From Pontimonas sp. (GTDB lineage Bacteria; Actinomycetota; Actinomycetes; Actinomycetales; Microbacteriaceae): a DNA stretch of 13,011 nt. The notes under the pieces are model-generated. The model was given only the letters and a program-made list of their open reading frames with translations. It searched no databases and had not been told where the DNA came from. Location of the stretch: positions 1 to 13,011 of the forward strand of contig JAFMKX010000031.1 in assembly GCA_017852615.1 (NCBI GenBank), written 5' to 3'. The position numbers and the translations under genes were made by a program. Numbering within the stretch: position 1 is the stretch's first letter; every line of letters starts with the position of its first letter. This document shows, piece after piece, positions 6,461 through 13,011 of this stretch.

Positions 6461-8164
6461 CTAGCGACGACTCACCGAATGAGTTTTCTCAATCAGCTCT
6501 CGAGCATGAGAAAGTGCGGTTTGAGAGTCCTCCATGCCACCGAGCATCCGCGCCAGTTCCGATACCCGCTCTTCACCCTCGAGCACGGCAACACTGGACG
6601 TGGTCACTTCACCCAAGGTGTCCTTGACGACCCGGAGGTGATTATTGGCAAACGCTGCCACTTGGGCCAGGTGTGTGACCACAATCACCTGGGACGTATG
6701 CGAGAGCGCATCGAGCCTGCGGCCAATTTCTAGCGCACTGGCACCGCCCACCCCCGCGTCAACTTCATCAAACACAAAGGTGGGTACAGGATCAGAGCCA
6801 GCGATGACAACTTCCAAGGCCAACATCACCCGCGAGAGCTCACCACCGGAGGCCCCTTTGCCCAACGCCACAGGATCTGCACCCTGATGAGCAGCTAAGA
6901 GTAGTTGCACCTGATCCGCCCCGTGAGCGTGAAGAACATCCTCGGTGATGACACGAACATGCAGGGAAGCTGTGGGCATCGCTAACGCAGCGAGCTCCTG
7001 GGTCACAGCGCTAGAGAGGGTCTCCCCCGCTCTCGAGCGCATCTCCGAGAGCTGGGCAGCGAGCTTCTGCGCCCGCTGGTGCGCATCCTCCACCTGGTCA
7101 TCCAGCGTTTCAAGCGCTTCACTATCTTGATCGAGTTCTAAGAGCCGGTCGCTACCGCTTCGTTGATATTCCACGACGTCATCCAGGGTGGGGCCATATC
7201 GTCGCATGAGAGCCGTAATGGCCGATAAACGCTCGTGAGTTTGCTCAAGGGACATCGCACCATCGGAATCAAGGCCGGCGAGATAACCAGCAATAGCACC
7301 CGCCGTTTCCCGAAGTTGATACGAGGCATCAGCAAGTTGTGTGCGCAGCGGCTCAAGGCTTTGATCGAAACTCACCACGCGATCCAGCGCCTTCAGTGCT
7401 TGATCCACCAGGGATTGAGCATCCACGGGGTCCAACGACGATTCATCCGCTGCCAAGGCTTGTTTAGCCATCGCGGCGGCCTGGCGCAGATCCTCTTGGT
7501 TGGTCAACCGAGTCACGGTGTCGCTAAGACTTTTATCCTCACCGCTGAGCGGCGCGATGGCCTCGATTTCTGCCAGGGCACGGCGCACCTCTTCGGCCTC
7601 CGTGGCGCGTGCATCACTCTGGGTGCGCAAGCGATCGCGTCGCTCGCTCAGGGAAACGAAGTCTGCAAAAGCTTCCTGATATTGATCGAGCACGCGCGCA
7701 AGCTCTGGACCAGCAAAACGATCCAGGGCTTCCCGCTGAGCAGTTTCTGATTTCAAACGGATTTGATCACTTTGTCCGTGAATGACAACCAAGTGCTCAG
7801 CCAACTCCGACAAGGCAGACACGGGAGCGCTTCGGCCCCCCACGAGTGCGCGCGATCGACCTTCCGAGTGAACCTCCCTGGCTAAGACCAGCTCGCCATC
7901 GTCGATCGCAGCACCCAGCTCTGAGGCTCGCTCCATTACGTCTGGTTCATTTCCCACCGAGAAACGCCCCTCGACCCAGGTCGAAGATTTCCCCTGGCGA
8001 ACCCTGGTGGCATCTGCCCGGGTGCCGAGCAATAACCCCAGAGCGGTCACCACCATCGTCTTGCCAGCGCCTGTCTCGCCCGTGACCACCGTGAGGCCTG
8101 GGCCCAGGGGTAATCGGGCTTCACTGATCACACCGAGATCAGTAATGGTGATGTCGATAATCAC
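6461..8164 (-). CDS. recN: DNA repair protein RecN
   Basis: RecN is an SMC-like ATPase acting early in double-strand break repair. The 567-aa protein has Walker A GETGAGKT (residues 29-36), the QSDQ stretch after VVIHG (about 126-134), a long helical coiled-coil middle (roughly 155-390, rich in Glu, Gln, Arg and Ala), the ABC signature SGGELSR (439-445), Walker B FVFDEVDAGVGG (about 463-474) and the H-loop VIVVTHLAQVAAF (493-505). Length is usual for the family. The start is GTG at 8164, preceded by GAAGGGG with 6 bases between, a good ribosome-binding site that lies across the end of the NAD kinase gene (3 bases between stop and start). NAD kinase followed by recN is a widespread bacterial pair. 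Confidence 0.96.
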   Translation of the reverse strand: MIIDITITDLGVISEARLPLGPGLTVVTGETGAGKTMVVTALGLLLGTRADATRVRQGKSSTWVEGRFSVGNEPDVMERASELGAAIDDGELVLAREVHSEGRSRALVGGRSAPVSALSELAEHLVVIHGQSDQIRLKSETAQREALDRFAGPELARVLDQYQEAFADFVSLSERRDRLRTQSDARATEAEEVRRALAEIEAIAPLSGEDKSLSDTVTRLTNQEDLRQAAAMAKQALAADESSLDPVDAQSLVDQALKALDRVVSFDQSLEPLRTQLADASYQLRETAGAIAGYLAGLDSDGAMSLEQTHERLSAITALMRRYGPTLDDVVEYQRSGSDRLLELDQDSEALETLDDQVEDAHQRAQKLAAQLSEMRSRAGETLSSAVTQELAALAMPTASLHVRVITEDVLHAHGADQVQLLLAAHQGADPVALGKGASGGELSRVMLALEVVIAGSDPVPTFVFDEVDAGVGGASALEIGRRLDALSHTSQVIVVTHLAQVAAFANNHLRVVKDTLGEVTTSSVAVLEGEERVSELARMLGGMEDSQTALSHARELIEKTHSVSRR

Positions 8165-8167
8165 GCG

Positions 8168-9070
8168 CTACCCCTTCCCCGGCCCCCGCCAGCCCGTGAC
8201 TGGCAAGGAAAATTTCTGCACTAAACGATCGGTAAACGGACCCGAATGCAACCGTGCCAAACGCACCGGATTTTTGCTTCGTCTGGCTTCAACACGAGCC
8301 CCCGGGGCAATATCAATTCCTCGTCGGCCATCGCACCACAATACGGCGGATGCTTGCGAGCGCTCCAACAGTTCCACAGCCATCACCGAATCAGGGCCCA
8401 CCACGAGTGGCCTGGCGAAGAGGGCGTGAGCAGACAGGGGAACCATCAACAGTGCCTCTACTCCCGGCCACACCACAGGCCCCCCTGCGGAAAAGGAATA
8501 TGCCGTTGAACCGGTGGGGGTGGCCATCACCACTCCATCGGCGCCAAAAGTAGAGATAGGACGCGAGTCCACTTCTAAGGCCACTTCGATCATGCGTGCC
8601 CGCGATGCCTTCTCGATGGTCGCTTCGTTGATCGCAAAGGTGCTAAAAATTTCTTTGCCGCCCTCGAATACGGCGACATCCAACACGAGACGGGATTCCA
8701 CTTCATACTCACCAGCGAGTGCTTGAGCGATAGTCCACGTGAGGTCATCGCGTTCACTTTCGGCCAAAAAGCCCACATGTCCAAGGTTGACGCCCAAGAG
8801 TGGGGCAGGTGATCCTCGAGTGAGCTCGGCAGCGCCCAAAATAGTGCCATCTCCACCCAGGACAATGGTGAGCTCAAGATCAGCAAGCGATACCTGGTCG
8901 CCCAGGGTGAGAAAATCACCCTCCAGGTGTTGGGCCAGTGACTCTTGTTGGCTGGGGGCTAATACCGGAGTGAGACCAGCCGCGTGAAGTGCGCGGCACA
9001 CTTCCCCCGCCGCCGCCACAGCATCGCTTCGCCCGGTGTGGGCGAGCACGAGCATGTGCCGAGTCTTCAT
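8168..9070 (-). CDS. nadK: NAD kinase
   Basis: Phosphorylates NAD to NADP using ATP or polyphosphate. The 300-aa protein shows the defining GGDGT motif (residues 72-76, in VLGGDGTILGA), the segment LLGVNLGHVGFLAE (about 91-104), the NEATIEK motif (148-154; usually NE/D) and the conserved ATPTGSTAYSFSAGGP (about 183-198), which binds the nicotinamide nucleotide. The C-terminus is basic and glycine/proline rich (TGWRGPGKG) and its last codons carry the ribosome-binding site for recN. The ATG at 9070 follows GAAGG with 7 bases between, a good start. It lies 15 bases after tlyA, matching the actinobacterial order tlyA, NAD kinase, recN. The older symbol is ppnK. Confidence 0.96.
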   Translation of the reverse strand: MKTRHMLVLAHTGRSDAVAAAGEVCRALHAAGLTPVLAPSQQESLAQHLEGDFLTLGDQVSLADLELTIVLGGDGTILGAAELTRGSPAPLLGVNLGHVGFLAESERDDLTWTIAQALAGEYEVESRLVLDVAVFEGGKEIFSTFAINEATIEKASRARMIEVALEVDSRPISTFGADGVVMATPTGSTAYSFSAGGPVVWPGVEALLMVPLSAHALFARPLVVGPDSVMAVELLERSQASAVLWCDGRRGIDIAPGARVEARRSKNPVRLARLHSGPFTDRLVQKFSLPVTGWRGPGKG

Positions 9071-9085
9071 GTCACTACCTTCAAG

Positions 9086-9877
9086 CTAGGGATGCGTCAG
9101 CAAGTGAACCTGCTGTGACCATTGTGTCGGATTCCGCCCGAGTGTGGGGCTCAGCCAACACAGGTACTCCTGATTGCCCCCTTCGCCCGTGATGGGCGAG
9201 GCCATCACACCGTGGCACGAGAGCCCCTGGGTTGCCGCGTGTTCGAGAACTGACATCACTGCCGCCTCGTGGTCATCGCGGTCATAAACCAAACCCCCCT
9301 GAACTTTGGTGCGCCCCACCTCAAATTGTGGCTTCACCAACACAATCCACCCTGCGTCGCCAATCGCTGCTCGAACGGGGGCAATAATCTGCGTCAGGGA
9401 CACAAAACTCAGATCCGCAACCACCCACTGCGGAGACACTCCCACTTGTTCCTGCCACCAGGTAGCGTCCATCAAACGAGCGTTGATTCCTTCAAAGGAT
9501 TCCACTCGCGAATCCGCGGCCAAGCGGGGATGTAGCTGCCCATGCCCCACATCGAGCGCTATGACCCTGGTCGCACCGTTATCCAGCGCAACTTGGGTGA
9601 ATCCACCTGTGGAGGCTCCAAGGTCTAACACGCAGCATCCCTCTAACTCAAGGCTCCATTGCTCCAGAGCCGCCTTGAGTTTGTGGGCGCCGCGCCCCAC
9701 ATAATCAGCACCACCGTCACGGGTGAGAACGTCATCGTCGCTGACCCTGTGCGACACACTCAGCACTAGCTGGCCATTAACACGAACATCACCGGCGCGA
9801 ATACGTCGTTGGGCCTTAGTGCGGGTTTCTGCCAAACCCCGGGATACCACGGCGGTATCCAAGCGTTGCTTGGTCAC
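9086..9877 (-). CDS. tlyA: TlyA family rRNA 2'-O-methyltransferase
   Basis: A 263-aa SAM-dependent methyltransferase of the TlyA/hemolysin A family. In mycobacteria TlyA methylates the 2'-OH of C1409 in 16S and C1920 in 23S rRNA, and loss gives capreomycin resistance. Residues 1-60 form an S4 RNA-binding domain (QRLDTAVVSRGLAETRTKAQ), and the FtsJ-like domain carries the SAM loop VLDLGASTGGFTQ (about 83-95). The catalytic tetrad expected for ribose methyltransferases is visible as K66 (RGAHKL), D155 (ADLSF), K182 (LVKPQFE) and E237 (GNQEYL). The interdomain position before K66 reads YVGRGAHKL, where the family commonly has S in SRGA. The start is GTG at 9877, and its first four bases, GTGA, include the stop of the small upstream ORF; no separate ribosome-binding site is seen, so coupling is likely. 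Hemolysin activity claimed for the name is not implied. Confidence 0.93.
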   Translation of the reverse strand: MTKQRLDTAVVSRGLAETRTKAQRRIRAGDVRVNGQLVLSVSHRVSDDDVLTRDGGADYVGRGAHKLKAALEQWSLELEGCCVLDLGASTGGFTQVALDNGATRVIALDVGHGQLHPRLAADSRVESFEGINARLMDATWWQEQVGVSPQWVVADLSFVSLTQIIAPVRAAIGDAGWIVLVKPQFEVGRTKVQGGLVYDRDDHEAAVMSVLEHAATQGLSCHGVMASPITGEGGNQEYLCWLSPTLGRNPTQWSQQVHLLTHP

Positions 9878-10011
9878 GGGGAATCGGGGGAATCCAACAT
9901 GTCCTTAACCTTGTCAAATACCGCACCCAATTCATCAGCGCGCTCCGCCAAGGGCAAAGCAGCAATGCGCTCGAGTTCTGCTGAGAAATCTTCCATCGGT
10001 GCGTTAGTCAT
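9874..10011 (-). CDS. 45-aa conserved-position small protein between the HAD and tlyA genes
   Basis: A short ORF of 45 codons that fills the gap between the HAD gene and tlyA. The protein starts MTNAPMEDFSAELERIAAL and ends DKVKDMLDSPDSP. It looks like one or two acidic amphipathic helices with a short flexible tail, and has no signal peptide, cysteines or membrane segment. Its ATG overlaps the HAD stop as ATGA, and its TGA overlaps the tlyA start as GTGA, a pattern very hard to explain unless it is translated. GAAGG is present but only 1 base from the ATG, so initiation probably depends on coupling. M. tuberculosis has a small gene of unknown function, Rv1693, at the same place, so this may be its orthologue; similarity was judged from position and size only. 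Function unknown. Confidence 0.82.
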   Translation of the reverse strand: MTNAPMEDFSAELERIAALPLAERADELGAVFDKVKDMLDSPDSP

Positions 10012-11015
10012 GCCTTCGAATATATCTGGGGATCGACATCTAAACCGAAAATCTTCAAACCCGAATCGTGAATGATGATCGCACCAGCTCTGATTAAATC
10101 AATATCAGCGCCTTTCCTCGCCACCCGAACCACGTTGTCCTTACGGCGCACCACGGCCTTGCCCACCTCCACAGTGACGACACCGTCACTGTCTTCGGTG
10201 GTAACACTCACGGGATAGGGCTTGTGGAGGTCACGAAGGTCTTCCAAAACAAAATCTGGTCGCATGCTGGCATCACAGGCGAGCAAAGTCTTAGCGGTGT
10301 CGATGCCCGTGAGGACTAATGCAGAAGCCATGCCCGCTCGCCGCGCACCCAGAATGTCCGTATCTAACCGGTCGCCAATCATGAGTGCCCCGCCGTGGTG
10401 GGTAAAGCGCTCCTGCGCCACATCAAAGATTTCTTTTTCGGGCTTCCCCGCGAATGTTGCCAGGCGCCCCACCGCTAGGTGCACGGCAGAAACCAACGCA
10501 CCATTTCCTGGGGCAATGCCCCCTTCCAAGGGAATGGTCCAATCTGTGTTGGTAGCGACCCAGGGAATATCACTGCGCTGCAAAGCAAACGATGCTTGAG
10601 CAAGATCGCCCCACGCAACCTCCGGGGAAAAACCCTGGACTACCGCATCGGGCCTGTCATCAGCACTTCGGGTAATCCGAAACCCACAACGCTCCACTTC
10701 CTCGCTGAGACCCTTGCCCCCGACTACCAGGACCAGTGAACCCGCTGGGATAAGGCGCGCCAGCAGGCGAAGTGCCGCTTGCGGCGAGGTGACCACGTCG
10801 TGGGCTTCGGTGGGTAAACCCAGGGAAGTGATGTGAGCGGCAACCTCGCTGGGTGTACGCGAGGCGTTATTGGTCACATACCCAAGCTGAGCCGATTTCG
10901 CTGCCTTAGACAGCGATTCGATGGCATGAGCAATGGGATGGGGACCTTGATACAACACCCCATCAAGGTCAGCCAGTATCAGGTCAATGCCCGAAAGCGG
11001 AGTGGCCTTCGCCAT
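10008..11015 (-). CDS. HAD-superfamily (class IIA) sugar/glycerol-phosphate phosphatase
   Basis: A 335-aa phosphatase of the NagD-like HAD-IIA group. Motif I is LADLDGVLYQG with the nucleophile D16 and acid/base D18; motif II lies in YVTNNASRTP (46-55); the lysine of motif III is K191 in FAGKPEKEIF; motif IV is MIGDRLDTDILGA with D215 and D220. A cap domain falls between motifs II and III (about 60-185). After the HAD fold ends near residue 265, about 70 residues remain (VSVTTEDSDGVVTVEVGKAV and onward), a small strand-rich extension not found in NagD. The mycobacterial counterpart at this locus, Rv1692, was described as a glycerol 3-phosphate phosphatase and also has a C-terminal extension, so a role in recycling lipid head groups is plausible but unproven here. 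The ATG at 11015 overlaps the stop of the preceding gene by one base (TAATG). Confidence 0.88.
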   Translation of the reverse strand: MAKATPLSGIDLILADLDGVLYQGPHPIAHAIESLSKAAKSAQLGYVTNNASRTPSEVAAHITSLGLPTEAHDVVTSPQAALRLLARLIPAGSLVLVVGGKGLSEEVERCGFRITRSADDRPDAVVQGFSPEVAWGDLAQASFALQRSDIPWVATNTDWTIPLEGGIAPGNGALVSAVHLAVGRLATFAGKPEKEIFDVAQERFTHHGGALMIGDRLDTDILGARRAGMASALVLTGIDTAKTLLACDASMRPDFVLEDLRDLHKPYPVSVTTEDSDGVVTVEVGKAVVRRKDNVVRVARKGADIDLIRAGAIIIHDSGLKIFGLDVDPQIYSKA

Positions 11016-12307
11016 TACGGGCCATCCACCGGCATTTCGAGGGGTTCTTCCATCACCACAACGGTGTCCTCCTCGGCCTCGTCCCCGCGAGCATCAGCCA
11101 GGGCCGCTGCGGCGATATCCGCCCGCTTACCCCAGATTTCCGCTTCTTCTAAGCGTCCTAGCTCCTCCAATACGATGGCATAGGAATCAAATAGCGCAGG
11201 AGAAAAAGAATAGGCAAGATCGGGTTTGAGCTGAGGGATTTCTAACTCTCCCAACGCCAGGTCAGCTCGTCCCATATCCAAGCGTGCACCCGAGCGCGCA
11301 ATCGCTAGCTCCACTTGAACAGCAACTGGCAGCGTGGAGCGGTCAACATCAGCAGCTAATTCCAAGGCCCGATCCGGGCGCCCCAGACCTCGCTCACAAT
11401 CGACCATGAGGGGCAATTGTTCGTGAGAACCCGAGAGCCTTCGATAGGTGCGAAGCTCTCGCAGAGCAAGAGCAAAATTCCCGGTCAAATAACTGGTGAT
11501 TCCGACTGTTTCGCGCACGACTGGCACTCGACCAGCACGTCGAGCTGCTGCCAAGGCATGACGGTGGGCCCGCTCAGGGTCGTCATCCACGACGCGAGAA
11601 GCCATGACCAAATGCCCAGCAACCCATTCCGCGTTTTCTTTCGTTAACGCCTTCAGCTCGCGCCAAGCGGCTTTGTCTAATTCCGAGGGAGTAACATCCT
11701 CATCCACTACGGGATCGTCATGGCGAGGAACATTCTCGTCATTCTCGCGCCGATCACTGCGCTGCTCACGGGGTGGACGATCTGACCAAGGCCGATCCCC
11801 GCCGGACCTCTCGGCACCAGGCCTGTCAGACCTTGGCCTATCAGTCCTGGGTCTCTCAGACCTGGGCCGATCGGAACCAGGCTTGTCGAAACTACGACGT
11901 TCGCTCTGCGGTCTCTCGGAACCAGGGCGATCGGAGCGTGAGCTATCCGAGCGCGGTCGCTCATCGCGGGAGGGGCGACCCCAGCTTCGCTCTGCGCGAG
12001 GCTGGTCGCGCCTATTCTGATCGCTTCCAGAGCCTTCCCTGGAGCTTCGATCGCTGCGGGGCCGGTCATCTCGACGGCGATCACCGCTGCCAAAGGACCC
12101 CCTGGGCCTCTCTGTCCCACCCTCGCGCGGTGGCCTAGCGCCTGAGCGGGGGGCATCGGATCGAGAACTATCGCCGCGAGAAGAATCCCCACGCGAACGA
12201 CCGCTCCCGCCTCCCTGCGAAGAAGGTTTCCGGGGTCCCCGATTCTTGCCAGGGTCACCTGGGCGCCCGGATCGCTCCGGTTTGCTCGGTCTGTCGTTGT
12301 CTGTCAT
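11015..12307 (-). CDS. TPR-like protein with long Arg/Ser/Asp-rich disordered N-terminal half
   Basis: A 430-aa protein with two distinct halves. Residues 1-200 are of very low complexity (Arg, Ser, Asp, Pro, Gly, Glu), nearly without hydrophobic residues, and include an irregular pentapeptide repeat of the form S-D-R-P-x. Residues about 205-405 are helical, with features of tetratricopeptide-like helix pairs (SELDKAAWRELKALTKENAE, GNFALALRELRTYRRL, YAIVLEELGRLEEAEIWGKRA). The last 25 residues are acidic. The C-terminal half and the position before the HAD gene match the TPR-like actinobacterial protein typified by Rv1691, whose function is unknown. I place the start at the ATG at 12307, which has AAGGA (12313-12317) 5 bases upstream. 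The frame is open to 12352, but that would translate the rRNA terminator. The charged half could bind RNA or form condensates; this is inference only. Confidence 0.82.
   Translation of the reverse strand: MTDNDRPSKPERSGRPGDPGKNRGPRKPSSQGGGSGRSRGDSSRGDSSRSDAPRSGARPPREGGTERPRGSFGSGDRRRDDRPRSDRSSREGSGSDQNRRDQPRAERSWGRPSRDERPRSDSSRSDRPGSERPQSERRSFDKPGSDRPRSERPRTDRPRSDRPGAERSGGDRPWSDRPPREQRSDRRENDENVPRHDDPVVDEDVTPSELDKAAWRELKALTKENAEWVAGHLVMASRVVDDDPERAHRHALAAARRAGRVPVVRETVGITSYLTGNFALALRELRTYRRLSGSHEQLPLMVDCERGLGRPDRALELAADVDRSTLPVAVQVELAIARSGARLDMGRADLALGELEIPQLKPDLAYSFSPALFDSYAIVLEELGRLEEAEIWGKRADIAAAALADARGDEAEEDTVVVMEEPLEMPVDGP
11768..11965 (-). repeat. Degenerate 15-bp/5-aa tandem repeats inside the TPR-like gene
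   Basis: Codons for residues about 115-180 encode repeats such as SDRPG, SERPQ, SERRS, SDRPR, SERPR, TDRPR, SDRPR, SDRPG and SDRPP, with small interruptions. At DNA level this gives an imperfect 15-base periodicity, for instance variants of TCAGACCTGGGC and TCGGAACCAGGC read on the plus strand. The frame is kept throughout, so this is coding repeat expansion, not CRISPR or intergenic repeats. The array is a likely site of length variation between strains and of assembly errors. Confidence 0.8.
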
Positions 12308-12326
12308 CGATGTCCTTGTTAACGCA
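12308..12326 (-). promoter_or_regulatory. Ribosome-binding region of the first protein gene, directly after the terminator
   Basis: These 19 bases hold AAGGA at 12313-12317, 5 bases from the ATG. I see no -10 or -35 elements here, and there is no room for a standard promoter between the terminator and the start codon. Confidence 0.65.
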
Positions 12327-12354
12327 AAATGGCCACCCTTGCGGGTGGCCATTT
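12327..12354 (-). terminator. Intrinsic-type terminator hairpin after 5S rRNA
   Basis: A perfect 12-bp inverted repeat, AAATGGCCACCC (minus-strand order), a four-base loop GCAA and GGGTGGCCATTT. On the transcribed strand the loop is a GNRA-type tetraloop. The run of T after the stem is short (TTTT, partly inside the stem, then GCG), so termination may be incomplete. It lies 10 bases after the end of the 5S gene and so most likely ends the rRNA operon. Confidence 0.85.
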
Positions 12355-12364
12355 CACAAAGAAG

Positions 12365-12481
12365 TCCGGCGGTGTCCTACTCTCCCACGAGGTCCCCCTC
12401 GCAGTACCATCGGCGCTGAAGGTCTTAGCTTCCGGGTTCGGAATGTAACCGGGCGTTTCCCCTTCGCTATGGCCGCCGAAA
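12365..12481 (-). rRNA. rrf: 5S ribosomal RNA
   Basis: About 117 bases read on the minus strand as a 5S rRNA. The 5' end TTTCGGCGGCCATAGCG pairs with the 3' end CACCGCCGGA to form helix I. Between them lie the highly conserved CATTCCGAACCCGGAAGCTAA (loop B/C region, 12417-12439 or so) and GCGCCGATGGTACTGC, followed by GTGGGAGAGTAGG. This is a complete and ordinary actinobacterial type 5S gene. Ends are set by helix I pairing and may be off by one or two bases. It is co-transcribed with the 23S gene upstream and closed by the hairpin at 12327-12354. Confidence 0.95.
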
Positions 12482-12585
12482 CACTATTGATTTATCAGTC
12501 TGAGGGCAACCAGAGTTATCTGGTTGCCGATCGGTTCTCGACCGTAAATCGAGAACCACAAAGTGGACGCGAGCACCACTCATGT
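12482..12585 (-). other. 23S-5S internal transcribed spacer with three hairpins
   Basis: A spacer of about 104 bases without coding content or tRNA. It contains three inverted repeats: 12505-12514 with 12519-12528 (10 bp, GGCAACCAGA, loop of 4), 12533-12541 with 12549-12557 (9 bp, GGTTCTCGA, loop of 7), and 12574-12579 with 12584-12589 (6 bp, CACCAC, loop of 4), the last at the 23S 3' end. They are likely RNA-processing structures; the 23S processing stem also needs the 5' flank, which is outside the window. Confidence 0.75.

Positions 12586-13011
<426 letters not shown>

Noticed and set aside
7235..7750. 171-codon plus-strand frame inside recN
   Set aside because: Antisense to the coiled-coil region of RecN, which is intact and well supported; composition looks like a shadow.
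11768..11965. Possible CRISPR-like or intergenic repeat array
   Set aside because: Units are about 15 bases, degenerate, without spacers, and stay in frame within a protein gene.
11604..12258. Long open frames on the plus strand (11604-12020) and in another minus frame (11707-12258) through the TPR-like gene
   Set aside because: They mirror the repeat-rich coding sequence. The Arg/Ser/Asp codons of the real gene lack stops in other frames; no ribosome-binding sites and no recognisable domains.
12308..12352. 15-residue N-terminal extension of the TPR-like protein from an ATG at 12352
   Set aside because: It would translate the terminator hairpin; the ATG at 12307 has a ribosome-binding site and follows the terminator.
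12482..12505. AT-rich stretch (GATAAATCAATAG on minus) as a promoter for 5S or the operon
   Set aside because: A TTGCCC lies upstream but the matching -10 at proper spacing is poor, and it is within the rRNA transcript, where a promoter is not needed.

Overview
The window looks like a core-genome segment of an actinobacterium, most likely a Microbacteriaceae-type organism with a fairly compact genome. Three things point there. (1) The order TPR-like protein, HAD phosphatase, tiny ORF, tlyA, NAD kinase, recN, pyrG, NUDIX, xerD, parA-like, scpA, scpB, rluB is the order I know from Mycobacterium tuberculosis (around Rv1691-Rv1711). (2) The 5S and 23S sequences are actinobacterial in character. 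(3) GC is moderate, in the mid-to-high fifties in the few lines I counted by hand, which is low for the phylum and common in small-genome aquatic Microbacteriaceae. The genus is inference only.

Everything real lies on the minus strand, so transcription runs from high to low coordinates. At the right edge is the 3' part of a 23S rRNA gene (its 5' part lies beyond the window), then a roughly 105-base spacer with three hairpins, the 5S rRNA gene, and a strong hairpin terminator. The first protein start codon follows only 19 bases after the terminator. From there to the left edge 14 protein genes are packed head to tail: a 430-aa protein with a long Arg/Ser/Asp/Pro-rich disordered half, a HAD phosphatase, a 45-aa small protein, tlyA, NAD kinase, recN, pyrG, a NUDIX hydrolase, xerD, a ParA-like ATPase, scpA, scpB, an RluB-type pseudouridine synthase and the first 55 codons of a prephenate dehydrogenase. 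Gaps between coding genes never exceed about 32 bases and many genes overlap by 1 to 21 bases, so they probably form one long operon with translational coupling. I see no clear internal promoter.

Functionally the genes fall into ribosome modification (TlyA, RluB, beside the rRNA genes themselves), chromosome maintenance and segregation (RecN, XerD, ParA-like, ScpA, ScpB), and nucleotide/cofactor metabolism (NAD kinase, CTP synthase, NUDIX hydrolase, HAD phosphatase), with aromatic amino acid synthesis starting at the left edge. There is no sign of mobile elements, CRISPR, phage or defence genes.

I do not see an undescribed multi-gene system. The points most worth a second look are: the rRNA-to-operon junction, which leaves no room for an ordinary promoter; the pentapeptide-repeat disordered domain; the 45-aa coupled ORF; and the absence of the two genes that in mycobacteria and corynebacteria sit between recN and pyrG.
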